Shown here piece after piece: positions 1-8,420 of a stretch of 64,000 nucleotides of DNA. The translations under genes and the position numbers were made by a program. The notes under the pieces are model-generated. The model worked only from the letters and a program-made list of their open reading frames with translations, ran no database searches and was not told the DNA's origin. Numbering within the stretch: position 1 is the stretch's first letter; the number at the start of each line of letters is the position of its first letter. The stretch spans positions 558,001 through 622,000 of the forward strand of contig NZ_CP123923.1 in the NCBI RefSeq assembly GCF_030450125.1, in the 5' to 3' direction. This DNA is from Streptomyces sp. WP-1. GTDB lineage: Bacteria > Actinomycetota > Actinomycetes > Streptomycetales > Streptomycetaceae.

Positions 1-1033
1 CCAGACGGCCGCGACCGGGCTGCACGACCAGCTCGCCTCGCTGTACCCGAACCTGTCGGACAGCCAGCTGTGGAACATGATCGGCGTCACCGAGATGCCC
101 GGCATCGACGACTACGGCGCGGCCGAGACCTTCACCACCGCCGACGCCACATCGGTGTACAACTGGGCGGTCTCCAAGGGCCTGAACACCCTGTCCTTCT
201 GGGCGCTCCAGCGCGACAACGGCGGCTGCCCCGGCACCGGCGGCTCCGACAGCTGCTCGGGCATCAGCCAGGACACCTGGTACTTCACGCACACCTTCGC
301 GCCGTTCTCGGGCGGTACGACCACCCCGCCGGCCAACGACTTCTCGGTCTCCCTCTCCCCCGCCACCGCCGCCCTCGACCCCGGCACCGCCACGACGGCG
401 ACCGTGAAGACGTCGGTGACCTCGGGCAGCGCCCAGTCCGTCGACCTGGCGGTCAGCGGCGCGCCGAGCGGGGTGACGGCGACGCTGAGCCCCACCTCGG
501 TCACCGCGGGCGGCAGTTCCACGCTCACCGTGAAGACGGCCGCCTCCACCGCGCCGGGCACCTACTCGCTGACCGTCACCGGCACGGCGGGCGCGGCCAC
601 GCACAGCTCGACCTTCAGCCTCACCGTGAACGGGTCCGGCGGCGGCACCCCGACGGCGCCGGCCAACGGTGACTTCGAGAGCGGTTCGCTGTCGCCCTGG
701 ACCTGCGACAGCGGGGCATCCGTGGTCACCTCCCCGGCGCACGGCGGCAGCCACGCCCTGAAGACCGCGCCGACCTCCTCGGCGACCGGCCAGTGCGCCC
801 AGACCCTCACCCTCAAGCCCAACACCTCGTACTCGCTCAGCGGCTGGGTGCAGGGGTCGTACGCCTACCTCGGTGTCAGCGGTGGGGCGACGGCCAGCAC
901 CTGGACCTCCGCCACCGCCTGGCAGAAGCTGACGGTGCCGTTCACCACCGGCTCCTCCGGCACGGTCACCGTGTATGTGCACGGCTGGTACGGCCAGGGC
1001 ACGGTCTACGCGGACGACCTCGCCGTCTCCTGA
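1..1033 (+). CDS. Secreted GH18-type chitinase, C-terminal part (5' end outside window)
   Basis: The reading frame is already open at base 2 and ends at the TGA at 1031-1033. The first ~100 residues ([14 protein letters not shown], then [19 protein letters not shown]) match the end of the TIM barrel of actinobacterial GH18 chitinases, where the SFWALQRD strand carries the conserved Trp at the floor of the substrate cleft. After a TTTPP linker comes a ~90-residue Ser/Thr-rich Ig-like domain (FSVSLSP to FSLTVNG). A ~120-residue jelly-roll module ([11 protein letters not shown] to VYADDLAVS) follows and resembles CBM16-like carbohydrate-binding modules. The protein is inferred to be extracellular and to hydrolyse chitin. 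The catalytic DxxDxDxE motif lies upstream of the window, so activity cannot be checked here. Confidence 0.85.
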   Translation, partial: QTAATGLHDQLASLYPNLSDSQLWNMIGVTEMPGIDDYGAAETFTTADATSVYNWAVSKGLNTLSFWALQRDNGGCPGTGGSDSCSGISQDTWYFTHTFAPFSGGTTTPPANDFSVSLSPATAALDPGTATTATVKTSVTSGSAQSVDLAVSGAPSGVTATLSPTSVTAGGSSTLTVKTAASTAPGTYSLTVTGTAGAATHSSTFSLTVNGSGGGTPTAPANGDFESGSLSPWTCDSGASVVTSPAHGGSHALKTAPTSSATGQCAQTLTLKPNTSYSLSGWVQGSYAYLGVSGGATASTWTSATAWQKLTVPFTTGSSGTVTVYVHGWYGQGTVYADDLAVS

Positions 1034-1181
1034 CCCGTCCCTGCGGCTGGGCCCGTCCGGTGAGCGCACCGGGTGGGCCCGGCCGTCGTTGCCGCCCCGC
1101 CACGCGGTGATCTTCCGCGGTCTGAGAGAGGCTGTGGGTGAGACTCCTCGGGAAGCATGACCGCAGGCAGGAGAGACGGCC

Positions 1182-2060
1182 GTGATCGAACTGGCCGCGG
1201 CGTTCGCCGTCGCGGGCGCGGCGAGCAACGCCGTCGGCACCGCGTTCCAGCGCAAGGCCGCCGCCGCGAGCAGTCGCGGCGGGATCCGGCTGCTCGCGGA
1301 GCTGGTGCGCCGGCCGTTCTGGATGATCGGCATGGCCGGTGTGATCTGCGCGGCCCTGTTCCAGAGTCTGGCGCTGGTCAACGGGCCGCTGGCGCTGGTC
1401 CAGCCGCTGTTCATCCTGGAGCTGCCCTTCGCGCTGCTGGTCGCCGCCCCGCTGATGCACCGGCGGCTGCCGCCCTCGGGCTGGTGGGGCGTCGCGAGCT
1501 GTGTGGCGGGGCTCGCCGTGCTGCTGATCGCGGCCGCACCGCACGGCGCGCTCGACCAGGCGCCGCTCACCCGGTGGATCCCGGCGCTGTGTCTGTGCGT
1601 CGGTGTCATGGCCGGTACCGTGCTCCTCGCCGCCCCGGGACGCCCGGCGGCCCGGCGCGCCGCGCTGCTGGCGGCCGCTTCCGCCACGGGCAACGCGCTG
1701 ACCGCGGCGCTGCTGAAGTCGGCCTCGGGCACCTTCGCCGACGAGGGGTTCCTGGCGTTCCTGCGGTCGTGGCAGACGTACGGCTTCGCGCTCGCCGGGG
1801 TGGCCGCCGTCCTGCTGCTGGAGAACGCGCTCCAGGCGGGCCCGCTGGCCGCCGCCCAGCCCGCGCTGACCATCGGTGACGCGGTGGTGAGCCTGGCCCT
1901 CGGCATCGCGCTGTTCCACGAGCGGATCCGTACGGGCTGGTGGCTGGCGCCGGAGGTGTGCGGGGCGCTGATGATCGTCGCGGGCGTGCTGGTGCTGAGC
2001 CGGGCCGTGCAGCGGATCACGGTGGTGCCGGTGGCGGCCGAGGAGGAGATCGAGGCCTGA
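1182..2060 (+). CDS. DMT/EamA-like multispanning membrane transporter
   Basis: This 292-residue protein has about nine to ten hydrophobic segments in two similar halves, typical of the drug/metabolite transporter superfamily. Each half contains the EamA-like pattern of a short loop followed by PLALVQPLFILELPFALL or PLAAAQPALTIGDAVVSL. The GTG at 1182 is preceded by GCAGGAGAG at 1167-1175, a good Shine-Dalgarno, so the longer overlapping frame is not used. The C terminus is an acidic tail (EEEIEA). The substrate is unknown; NIPA-like magnesium carriers and amino-acid or metabolite exporters share this fold. The gene stands alone between the chitinase and a lipoprotein gene. Confidence 0.75.
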   Translation: MIELAAAFAVAGAASNAVGTAFQRKAAAASSRGGIRLLAELVRRPFWMIGMAGVICAALFQSLALVNGPLALVQPLFILELPFALLVAAPLMHRRLPPSGWWGVASCVAGLAVLLIAAAPHGALDQAPLTRWIPALCLCVGVMAGTVLLAAPGRPAARRAALLAAASATGNALTAALLKSASGTFADEGFLAFLRSWQTYGFALAGVAAVLLLENALQAGPLAAAQPALTIGDAVVSLALGIALFHERIRTGWWLAPEVCGALMIVAGVLVLSRAVQRITVVPVAAEEEIEA

Positions 2061-2216
2061 ACGGCCCGGGGCGTCGGCCCTGAGCGTCCCTGGAGCGGGT
2101 CTCATGGCCGTCCTTTTATGCACCACGCCGCACCAAATGCCGCTTTTCATATGTTTATCGCTCATATTATGCGACACGTCAGACGAATCGAATGCCCCGG
2201 TCGAGGAGGCGATGGC

Positions 2217-3443
2217 GTGCCGTCGAGTGGAATCAGCCGTCGGAGTGCGGCGCGTCTGGGCCTCGGCGCCGGTCTCGGCGTGGCGGCCGCCGCGCTGACC
2301 GGATGCGACGGCGGCGGGCTGGGCCTCGGCTCCTCGGGACCCGGCGGGCAGCGGCAGGCGCCCCGGCTGATCGGCGACGGCTCGACCTCCTACACCGGGC
2401 GCCAGCCGAACCAGCCGGACGCGCCCACCCGGCTGGAACCGGGCGAGGCCCCGCCGCAGTTCGTGGTGTTCTCCTGGGACGGCGCGGGCGAACTGGGCAC
2501 CGGGCTCTTCCCGCGCTTCCTGGAACTGGCCCGCGAGCACGACGCCCGGATGACCTTCTTCCTGTCCGGCCTCTATCTGCTGCCGGAGGACAAGAAGCGG
2601 CTGTACCGTCCGCCCAACAACCCGGTCGGCGCCTCGGACATCGGCTATCTCACGAACGAGCACATCAAGGAGACCCTGAAGTACGTGCGCCAGGCCTGGC
2701 TCGACGGGCACGAGATCGGCACACACTTCAACGGGCACTTCTGCGAGGGCTCCGGATCGGTGGCCGACTGGACCCCGGCGCAGTGGCGCTCGGAGATCGA
2801 GCAGGCCCAAGGCTTCGTCAAGTCCTGGCGCACCAACACCGGCTGGCACGACGAGCCGCCGCTGCCCTTCGACTACGACAAGGAACTCGTGGGCGGCCGC
2901 ACCCCCTGCCTGCTCGGCCAGGAGAACCTGCTGCCGACCGCGCGCGAACTGGGGTGGCGCTACGACGCCTCGTCACCGGGCGGGGTGCAGCGCTGGCCCC
3001 GGAAGCGGGACGGCGTATGGGATCTGCCGTTGCAGGGCATCCCGTTCCCGGGGCGCAGCTTCGAGGTGCTGTCCATGGACTGGAACATGCTGGCCAACCA
3101 GTCCCGGAACTCGACGCGCGCGCCGTCGTACAACTACCCCTACTGGCGCGCCCAGACCTCGCAGGCGTACCAGGCGGGGTTCGACCGGGCCTATGAGACG
3201 AACCGCGCGCCGCTGTTCATCGGCAACCACTTCGAGCAGTGGAACGGCGGCATCTACATGGACGCGGTCGAGGAGGCGTTTCGGCAGATCGCCGGGCGGC
3301 CGGAGGTACGGCTGGTCTCCTTCCGGCAGTTCGTCGACTGGCTCGACGCCCAGGACCCGGCGATCCTCGCGCGACTGCGCACCCTGGAGGTCGGCGAGAA
3401 GCCGGTGGGCGGCTGGAGTTCGTTCCTGCGCTCCGCCAAGTAG
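2217..3443 (+). CDS. Polysaccharide deacetylase-like (NodB-fold) secreted lipoprotein
   Basis: The chosen start is GTG 2217, seven bases after a strong GAGGAGG (2203-2209). Upstream in-frame ATGs at 2118 and 2169 have no ribosome binding site. The 408-residue product begins with a twin-arginine-like signal (SRRSAARLGLG) ending in the lipobox LTGC, so Cys30 would be lipidated. The mature part has the NodB-like sequence FVVFSWDGAGE, then ARMTFFLSGLYLL, EIGTHFNGHFC and a C-terminal LFIGNHFEQW. These correspond to the metal-binding and catalytic regions of carbohydrate esterase 4, but the canonical DD pair is WDG here. It may be a cell-wall or capsule deacetylase or a non-catalytic relative. The 5' flank (2115-2190) is notably AT-rich for this genome. 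Confidence 0.7.
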   Translation: MPSSGISRRSAARLGLGAGLGVAAAALTGCDGGGLGLGSSGPGGQRQAPRLIGDGSTSYTGRQPNQPDAPTRLEPGEAPPQFVVFSWDGAGELGTGLFPRFLELAREHDARMTFFLSGLYLLPEDKKRLYRPPNNPVGASDIGYLTNEHIKETLKYVRQAWLDGHEIGTHFNGHFCEGSGSVADWTPAQWRSEIEQAQGFVKSWRTNTGWHDEPPLPFDYDKELVGGRTPCLLGQENLLPTARELGWRYDASSPGGVQRWPRKRDGVWDLPLQGIPFPGRSFEVLSMDWNMLANQSRNSTRAPSYNYPYWRAQTSQAYQAGFDRAYETNRAPLFIGNHFEQWNGGIYMDAVEEAFRQIAGRPEVRLVSFRQFVDWLDAQDPAILARLRTLEVGEKPVGGWSSFLRSAK

Positions 3444-3461
3444 GGCCGGTACCGGGCGGGT

Positions 3462-3851
3462 TCAGTCGGCGGCGCGGCGGGCGTACACCTCGATCTCGAT
3501 CTTCATCCGCGGGTCGGCGAGGCCGCACTCCATCATCGTGGCGGCCGGACGGATCTCGCCGAAGCAGGCGCGCAGCGCAGGCCAGCAGGGCTCGAAGTCC
3601 GCGCGGTCGGGCAGCAGATAGCGGACCCGCACCACATCGGCGAACGCGCACCCGGCCTCGGCCAGCGCGGCCCCGATGTTGCGCAGGCACTGCTCGGCCT
3701 GCTCCACCACGTCCTCCGAGATGGTCATGGCGGTGTAGTCGAACCCGGTGGTCCCGGACACATGCACCCAGTCGCCGTCGACCACGGCGCGGGCGTAACC
3801 GATCTGCTCCTCGAAGACCGAACCGCTGAGGATGGCACGTCGCTCTGTCAT
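3462..3851 (-). CDS. RidA family protein (YjgF/YER057c/UK114)
   Basis: The protein is 129 residues, the normal length for RidA enamine/imine deaminases. It shows the family landmarks GDWVHVSGTTGFDY near residue 30, a middle VVEQAEQCLRNIGAALAEAG helix, and the C-terminal MMECGLADPRMKIEIEVYA strand. RidA proteins hydrolyse reactive enamines made by PLP enzymes, or in other subgroups act in catabolic pathways. The key arginine of canonical RidA (in the IEIEA-R context) is not clearly present, so this may be one of the non-RidA Rid subfamilies. It converges with the upstream deacetylase gene with 18 bp between stops. Confidence 0.8.
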   Translation of the reverse strand: MTERRAILSGSVFEEQIGYARAVVDGDWVHVSGTTGFDYTAMTISEDVVEQAEQCLRNIGAALAEAGCAFADVVRVRYLLPDRADFEPCWPALRACFGEIRPAATMMECGLADPRMKIEIEVYARRAAD

Positions 3852-3896
3852 GATCCGAACGCTAAGCCGAGGGCCGTGATCCCGTCCAACGCGCGC

Positions 3897-4745
3897 TCAG
3901 CCGGGGGTCGTCATGCGCTGGGTGCCGATGACCGCCAGCAGCCGCAGGGCCTGCTCGGAGGACGAGCCGGGAACGGCGGTGTAGATGACGACCTGCTGGT
4001 CGCGGTCGGTCAGTTCGAGGGCGTCGCAGTCGACGGTGACCGGTCCCACCAGCGGGTGCCGGAAGGTCTTGCGCACGGTGGGTTCGGCCACCTCGCGGGC
4101 TGCCCACAGACGGGCGAACTCCTCGCTGCCGTCGAGGAGTTCGCGGATCAGCCCGGTCACCTCGGGGTCGTCGGGATAGCGGACGGCGGCGGTGCGCAGG
4201 CGGTGCGCCACGTGTCGCGCGAACGCGGCGGCGTCGGACACCCCGTACAGCCGGCGGTCCTCGGGACGCGGCCCGAGGAAGGCCCGGCGGGCGAGGTTGC
4301 GGTCGCGGCGCGGCAGGGCCGAGAAGTCCTCCATGAGGGCGGCCGCCAGGTCGTTCCAGGCGAGCACCTCCAGGGTGGCCGAGGTGACGAAGGCGGCGGC
4401 GCCCGGCAGCCGGTGCACCAGGTCGAGGATGCTCTGCCGGACCTCGCGCGGGGGCCCGGGCGCGGGGCTCGGCGGGGCGCCGGCCAGCCGGTGGAGGTGG
4501 TCGCGTTCGGCTTCCGTCAGCCGCAGGGCGCGGGTCAGCCCGGCCAGCACCTCCCGCGAGGGGCGCGGGGCGCGGGCCTGTTCGAGCCGGGCGTAGTACT
4601 CGGTGGAGATGAACGCCAGCGCCGCCACCTCCTCGCGCCGCAGTCCCGGCGTGCGACGGCGCGGCCCGAGGGGCAGTCCGACGTCGGCCGGTCCGATCCG
4701 CTCGCGCCTGCTGCGCAGGAAGGCGCCCAGTTCCGCTCTGTCCAC
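3897..4745 (-). CDS. MmyB-like (XRE/HTH) transcriptional regulator
   Basis: The start is the GTG at 4745 (VDRAELGAFLRSRRERIG); the long open frame upstream of it is antisense to the SDR. The 282-residue product has an N-terminal HTH of the MmyB-like type (RTPGLRREEVAALAFISTEYYARLEQ) at residues 30-55. The ~170-residue C-terminal MmyB-like ligand domain carries the hallmark VLAWNDLAAAL and the TVDCDALEL region. This family in actinomycetes is frequently divergent from a short-chain dehydrogenase, exactly as here (87 bp to the SDR start), and the domain is thought to bind an acyl ligand. It probably autoregulates and controls the SDR through the palindrome at 4777-4801. Confidence 0.85.
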   Translation of the reverse strand: MDRAELGAFLRSRRERIGPADVGLPLGPRRRTPGLRREEVAALAFISTEYYARLEQARAPRPSREVLAGLTRALRLTEAERDHLHRLAGAPPSPAPGPPREVRQSILDLVHRLPGAAAFVTSATLEVLAWNDLAAALMEDFSALPRRDRNLARRAFLGPRPEDRRLYGVSDAAAFARHVAHRLRTAAVRYPDDPEVTGLIRELLDGSEEFARLWAAREVAEPTVRKTFRHPLVGPVTVDCDALELTDRDQQVVIYTAVPGSSSEQALRLLAVIGTQRMTTPG

Positions 4746-4776
4746 CGTTCCAGTGTGCGCGCCCGCCGGACGGCCG

Positions 4777-4801
4777 ATCCAGGTACAGGTGGTGCCTGGA
4801 T
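4777..4801. promoter_or_regulatory. Candidate operator between MmyB-like regulator and SDR
   Basis: This is a 10-bp inverted repeat, ATCCAGGTAC / GTGCCTGGAT, with one mismatch and a 5-bp spacer. It sits 31 bp upstream of both start codons in the 87-bp divergent intergenic region. The position and symmetry suit a homodimeric HTH regulator. Assigning it to the neighbouring MmyB-like protein is inference. Confidence 0.55.
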
Positions 4802-4832
4802 ACGGGCCGGGACAGGGCGCAGGCTCAGAGGT

Positions 4833-5633
4833 ATGAACAGCACACAGAACACCGAGACACCTCGCCCGGCGTCCGCCGGGCTGCTGGCCGGCAAGGTCGC
4901 CTTCGTCACCGGTGCCGGGCGCGGCATCGGCGCGGCGGCGGCCCGGCTGTTCGCCCGGGAGGGCGCGCGGGTGCTGCTCGCGGCCCGCACGGAGGAGCAG
5001 CTGAGGGCGGTGGCCGAGGAGATCCGGGCGGCGGGCGGCACCGCGGAGCACGTGGTGTGCGATCTGGCCGACGGGGCGAGCGTGCGCGCCGCGGTGGACC
5101 GTGCCGTGGCGCGGTTCGGCCGGCTCGACGTCGCGTTCAACAACGGTGCGACGATCCAGCGGCCCGGCCCCATGGACGAACTGCCGGAGGCCGACCTCGA
5201 CCAGATCTACACGGTGAACATGAAGGGCGTCTGGCTGGCCATGGCCGCCGAGGTCGCCGCGATCCGGGCGAGCGCCGGGACCGGCGCCATCGTCAACAAC
5301 TCGTCCGTGGGCAGCCTGCGCGGCAACCCCGAACTGCCCGCCTACGCCGCGACGAAGCGGGCGGTGAACAGCCTGACCGCGTCGGCCGCCGTGACCTACG
5401 GCCCGGAGGGCATCCGCGTCAACGCGATCGCGCCCGGGTTCACACTGACGGAGATGACCCGGACCTGGGAGGCGGAGTCGCCGGGTGTCCGGGAGCGGAT
5501 CACGGCGGGGATCCCGCTGGGCCGGGCGGCCGCCCCGGAGGAGATCGCCGAGGCCGCCGCGTGGCTCCTCAGCGACCGCTCCTCCTTCGTGACCGGCACG
5601 GTGCTCCGGGTCGACGGGGGCGCCCGCGCCTGA
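4833..5633 (+). CDS. Short-chain dehydrogenase/reductase (classical SDR)
   Basis: The protein has 266 residues, the normal size for classical SDRs, starting at ATG 4833. The N-terminal Rossmann motif is TGAGRGIG, and Arg in AARTEEQ suggests NADP preference. NNGATI replaces the usual NNAG, Ser lies in NNSSVGS, and the YxxxK is YAATK. The C terminus has NAIAPGFTLTEM and FVTGTVLRVDGG. All catalytic residues (Asn, Ser, Tyr, Lys) are present, so it should be an active oxidoreductase of unknown substrate. It is transcribed divergently from the MmyB-like regulator and is its likely target. Confidence 0.9.
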   Translation: MNSTQNTETPRPASAGLLAGKVAFVTGAGRGIGAAAARLFAREGARVLLAARTEEQLRAVAEEIRAAGGTAEHVVCDLADGASVRAAVDRAVARFGRLDVAFNNGATIQRPGPMDELPEADLDQIYTVNMKGVWLAMAAEVAAIRASAGTGAIVNNSSVGSLRGNPELPAYAATKRAVNSLTASAAVTYGPEGIRVNAIAPGFTLTEMTRTWEAESPGVRERITAGIPLGRAAAPEEIAEAAAWLLSDRSSFVTGTVLRVDGGARA

Positions 5634-5644
5634 CCAGGTCCGCG

Positions 5645-6517
5645 TCAGCCGAGGCCCATGACGCTCGTCGTGCGCTCAGCCATCCGCTGCTCGCCGAGCG
5701 CGTTGGGGTGGACCGGCACGATGTTCGAGCCGAACAGCAGCGGCTCGATCCACCGGGTGCCCGAGGGCTGGCAGGCGTCGTGCCCGTTGGACGCCTGGGA
5801 GAAGTCCACGAAGGTGGCCCCGGTCTCCTGGGCGGCGCGCTGCACGACGGAGTTGAGGTGGGCCTGGAGCGCCCGCAGGTACGGGATGTCACCGGAGGCG
5901 ATCGGCAGCTTCACGAAGCAGGACGCGTCGAAGGCGGAGGGCACGATCCAGGGGTAACCCAGCACCGCCACCCGGGCGTTGGGCGCCTTGGCCCGCAGGG
6001 CGGTCAGGGCGCTCTTCAGCGCGGGGTAGGTGTTCGCGTCGATCGCGTCGTCGAAGGACGTGCCGTACTTGTCCTTGCAGGGGTGGCCGAAGCCGGCGCT
6101 GAGGACGCCGGCGGTGCCGCAGTCCACGATGGCGCTCAGGAACGTGCTGTTGTCGTTGCCGCCGATGGTCAGCGTCACCAGGTCGGTGTTCGCGTTCACC
6201 GCGTCCAACTGCGGTGCCACGCCCGGGTACTGGGACTGGCTGAAGTCCTTGGTCTCGGCGCCGCCGCAGGTGACGTCCGTCAGCGAGGCACCGGTCGACT
6301 TCGCGAGGACGTGCGGGTAGTTGGCGGTGGAGCGCAGACAGAGCAGATTGCTGGTGTCGATGGGCGTGACGCCCGAGCCCGCGCTGTAACTGTCGCCGAG
6401 CGCGACATAGTTGAGGGGAGTCGCGGCATGGGCGGGGGCGGCGGTGAGGCCGAGGGCCAGCGTGCCGGCGAGTGCGGTGGCCGCGGCGGCGGCACGGCGC
6501 AGGGCAGGGGTGGGCAT
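5645..6517 (-). CDS. Secreted SGNH/GDSL esterase-lipase
   Basis: The 290-residue product starts at ATG 6517 (MPTPALRRAA), with GAGGGAG about 12 nt upstream. The longer frame upstream would place charged sequence before the signal peptide. It has a Sec signal (residues 1-30, cleavage near AHA-A). The SGNH blocks are GDSYSAG with catalytic Ser43, the Gly block in DVTCGGAETKDF, the Asn block TIGGNDNS, and block V VPVHPNALGEQRM with the catalytic His near residue 277. Six cysteines fit the three disulfides of the extracellular Streptomyces SGNH esterases. It should cleave short to medium acyl esters outside the cell. A second family member is at 40923. Confidence 0.9.
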   Translation of the reverse strand: MPTPALRRAAAAATALAGTLALGLTAAPAHAATPLNYVALGDSYSAGSGVTPIDTSNLLCLRSTANYPHVLAKSTGASLTDVTCGGAETKDFSQSQYPGVAPQLDAVNANTDLVTLTIGGNDNSTFLSAIVDCGTAGVLSAGFGHPCKDKYGTSFDDAIDANTYPALKSALTALRAKAPNARVAVLGYPWIVPSAFDASCFVKLPIASGDIPYLRALQAHLNSVVQRAAQETGATFVDFSQASNGHDACQPSGTRWIEPLLFGSNIVPVHPNALGEQRMAERTTSVMGLG

Positions 6518-6947
6518 GGGGAGTGGCTCCCTCTTCTGTGCGACGGGTGCGGGGCAGGGGGGATCGCCGGGCGTCGAGGCGCTGCGTGGGGTGCGCACAA
6601 CGACGGCCGTGGAGCAGGGAGTTGCGGTACTACCAGCGAGTTCTACTGCTAGGTAATGTGCGGGCGACTGATCGCCGAGTCAACATTGCGGACCGAAGTT
6701 CTTGAAATGCTCATGAAATATGGATGTCAAAACGCCGTCACAACGGGCGGATTTGGCGCCGGTATGACAGGGCGGCTCCGGCGATGGGCCCGCAGCGTGT
6801 CCCGGCGGTACAAGGGGTGCATGACGGATCATTCGAGCACGGATGCACCCGGGAGCGGTGGACCGCGGCCTTGGACCCGGTCGTGTCGGTGCCGGTAATC
6901 TTCCGCGTCCCGTCGACACCGGTGACCCCTCCCCCGAAAGGACGACC

Positions 6948-7286
6948 ATGGACCAGTCCTCCCCCGCGCCCACCGTGGAGCGCGTGGACGCACGGCACCG
7001 TTACGAGATCCTGGTCGGCGGCGAACGCGCCGGCCTCACCGCCTACCGCGACCGGGGCGAGCAGCGGGTCTTCTTCCACACCGAGATCGACGACGCCCAC
7101 GCGGGTCAGGGTCTGGCCGGGCAGCTGGTCGAGTACTCCCTCACGGATGTGCGGGCGCTCGGCAAGCGGATCGTGCCGGTGTGCCCGTACGTCGCCAAGT
7201 TCCTGAAGAAACACGAGGAGTTCGCCGACATCACGGACGAGGTGACCCCCGAGATCCTGAGCTGGCTCGACACCCAGCACGGCTGA
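6948..7286 (+). CDS. Small GNAT-fold acetyltransferase (COG2388/YidJ-like)
   Basis: The 112-residue product starts at ATG 6948 behind GAAAGGA. It matches the short Gcn5-related N-acetyltransferases: RYEILVGGERAGLTAYRD as beta2-beta3, FFHTEIDDAHAGQGLAGQLVEY holding the acetyl-CoA loop (AGQGLAGQL, a Q/RxxGxG/A variant), and IVPVCPYVAKFLKKH as the last strand and helix. Human GTLF3/NATD1-like proteins share this layout. The substrate is unknown. A strong hairpin 35 nt after the stop probably ends the transcript. The 430 bp between this gene and the esterase start holds no gene I can support; part of it (6600-6740) is AT-richer and probably holds the esterase promoter. Confidence 0.8.
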   Translation: MDQSSPAPTVERVDARHRYEILVGGERAGLTAYRDRGEQRVFFHTEIDDAHAGQGLAGQLVEYSLTDVRALGKRIVPVCPYVAKFLKKHEEFADITDEVTPEILSWLDTQHG

Positions 7287-7320
7287 CCCGTAAGGCCCGA
7301 CCCGGCCCCGGCGCAAAGGG

Positions 7321-7349
7321 CTTGCCATCCCCGTTCGGGCGATGGCAAG
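7321..7349. terminator. Hairpin terminator after the small GNAT gene
   Basis: A perfect 9-bp stem, CTTGCCATC / GATGGCAAG, encloses a further CCCG-TT-CGGG stem, 35 nt downstream of the stop at 7286. There is no T-run, which is common for Streptomyces terminators. Confidence 0.65.
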
Positions 7350-7380
7350 ATCCCACCAGCTCGAACAGCGGCTTCACCGG

Positions 7381-7414
7381 CCGCACTTCTGACCGCACTT
7401 CTGACCGCACTTCT
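7381..7414. repeat. 12-bp direct repeat, 2.8 copies
   Basis: The unit CCGCACTTCTGA occurs at 7381-7392 and 7393-7404, followed by a partial copy to 7414. It lies in the 330-bp gene-free stretch between the two GNAT genes, about 200 bp upstream of the second gene. No coding frame across it is convincing. Confidence 0.85.
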
Positions 7415-7616
7415 TCACGAAGGACTGAAGTCCATGGTTTCGGCGTCCCACAGCGGCCGCCGTCGGAACTGATCCCCCTGCCATACGGCAGCGTGCTCCC
7501 CGTTCCCACGCTCTCCTCACGGCGGCCCGACGACGCGGTGTCCAGCACACCGCCGCCTCGCTCACCGAGGCGACCCCTCGTACGCACGACCGCTTTCACC
7601 GTGAGGAATTCTCCGC

Positions 7617-8420
7617 GTGCACACCGATGTCCAGAGCTTCGCCGTCGCCCATCTCCTGCGCCGCCCCGCGGCCTGCCGAGTGGGCGGCTTCGTCGTGGGG
7701 TTCGATCCGGCCACGACGAGCCCGTACGTCAACTACGCCACCCCCGTCCCGGGCGCCGCGCCCACCGACGCGGACGTGGCGGACCTGATCGCCGCGTTCC
7801 GCACCCGCGGCCTCATGCCCCGGCTGGAGTTCGCCCCGGACGCCGCCCCCGGGGTCGAACCGGCGCTCCGGCGCGCGGGGTTCACCACGGAGGCGGTGCA
7901 CGCATACCTGGTCTGCACCCCCGCGACGCTCACCGTCCCGGGAGCCGCGCCGGAACCGGGGACCACACCGAGGCCGGCCCCCGCGCCGGAACCCGGGGCC
8001 CGGGTCCGGGTCGAGGCGCCGGTCACCGACGAGGACTACATCGCGATCGACACGGCGCTCTCCGGGGCGTTCGGCGGCGAATGGCCCCCGTCCGCGGAGG
8101 GCGCGGCCCGGTTGCGGCGCACCGAGGAGGGCGGCGGGGCGGTCCGCTTCGTCCGCGCCGAGGACGGCGGTTGCGCGGGCGGCGCCCTGTGCTCGGCACC
8201 GGCCGAGGGCACCGCGGAGCTGGCGGGCGTCGGCACCCTCCCCGCGTACCGGGGCCGGGGCATCGCCGCGGCGGTCACCGCGGCCCTGGCCGAAACCCTG
8301 TTCACCCGGGGCGCCCGGACCGTATGGCTGGAATACTCCGGCGCCGGCTCCCGCCGCGTATACGAACGCGTGGGGTTCAGGCCCGGTGGGACGCGGGTGT
8401 ATCTGAGGCACGAGGGCTGA
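7617..8420 (+). CDS. GNAT family N-acetyltransferase (two GNAT-like halves)
   Basis: The 267-residue product starts at GTG 7617 after GTGAGGAA. The C-terminal half has a full acetyl-CoA binding motif (ELAGVGTLPAYRGRGIAAAVTAAL, Q/RxxGxG/A as RGRGIA). It is followed by VWLEYSGAGSRRVYERVGFRPGG, the usual GNAT beta5-alpha4 segment. The N-terminal ~100 residues (ACRVGGFVVGFDP to AFRTRGLMPRLEF) resemble a degenerate first GNAT domain, joined by a Pro/Glu-rich linker (residues ~105-130). The acceptor substrate is unknown. Its 3' end overlaps the end of the convergent pseudogene by 44 bp. Confidence 0.8.
   Translation: MHTDVQSFAVAHLLRRPAACRVGGFVVGFDPATTSPYVNYATPVPGAAPTDADVADLIAAFRTRGLMPRLEFAPDAAPGVEPALRRAGFTTEAVHAYLVCTPATLTVPGAAPEPGTTPRPAPAPEPGARVRVEAPVTDEDYIAIDTALSGAFGGEWPPSAEGAARLRRTEEGGGAVRFVRAEDGGCAGGALCSAPAEGTAELAGVGTLPAYRGRGIAAAVTAALAETLFTRGARTVWLEYSGAGSRRVYERVGFRPGGTRVYLRHEG

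Noticed and set aside
966..2849. 627-codon open frame on the minus strand
   Set aside because: It is antisense to the transporter and lipoprotein genes, has Arg/Gly/Pro-rich translation typical of high-GC shadow frames and no recognisable domain.
6821..6898. 25-codon ORF (MTDHSSTDAPGSGG...) before the small GNAT gene
   Set aside because: A weak ribosome site (AAGGGG) exists, but there is no family or architectural support.
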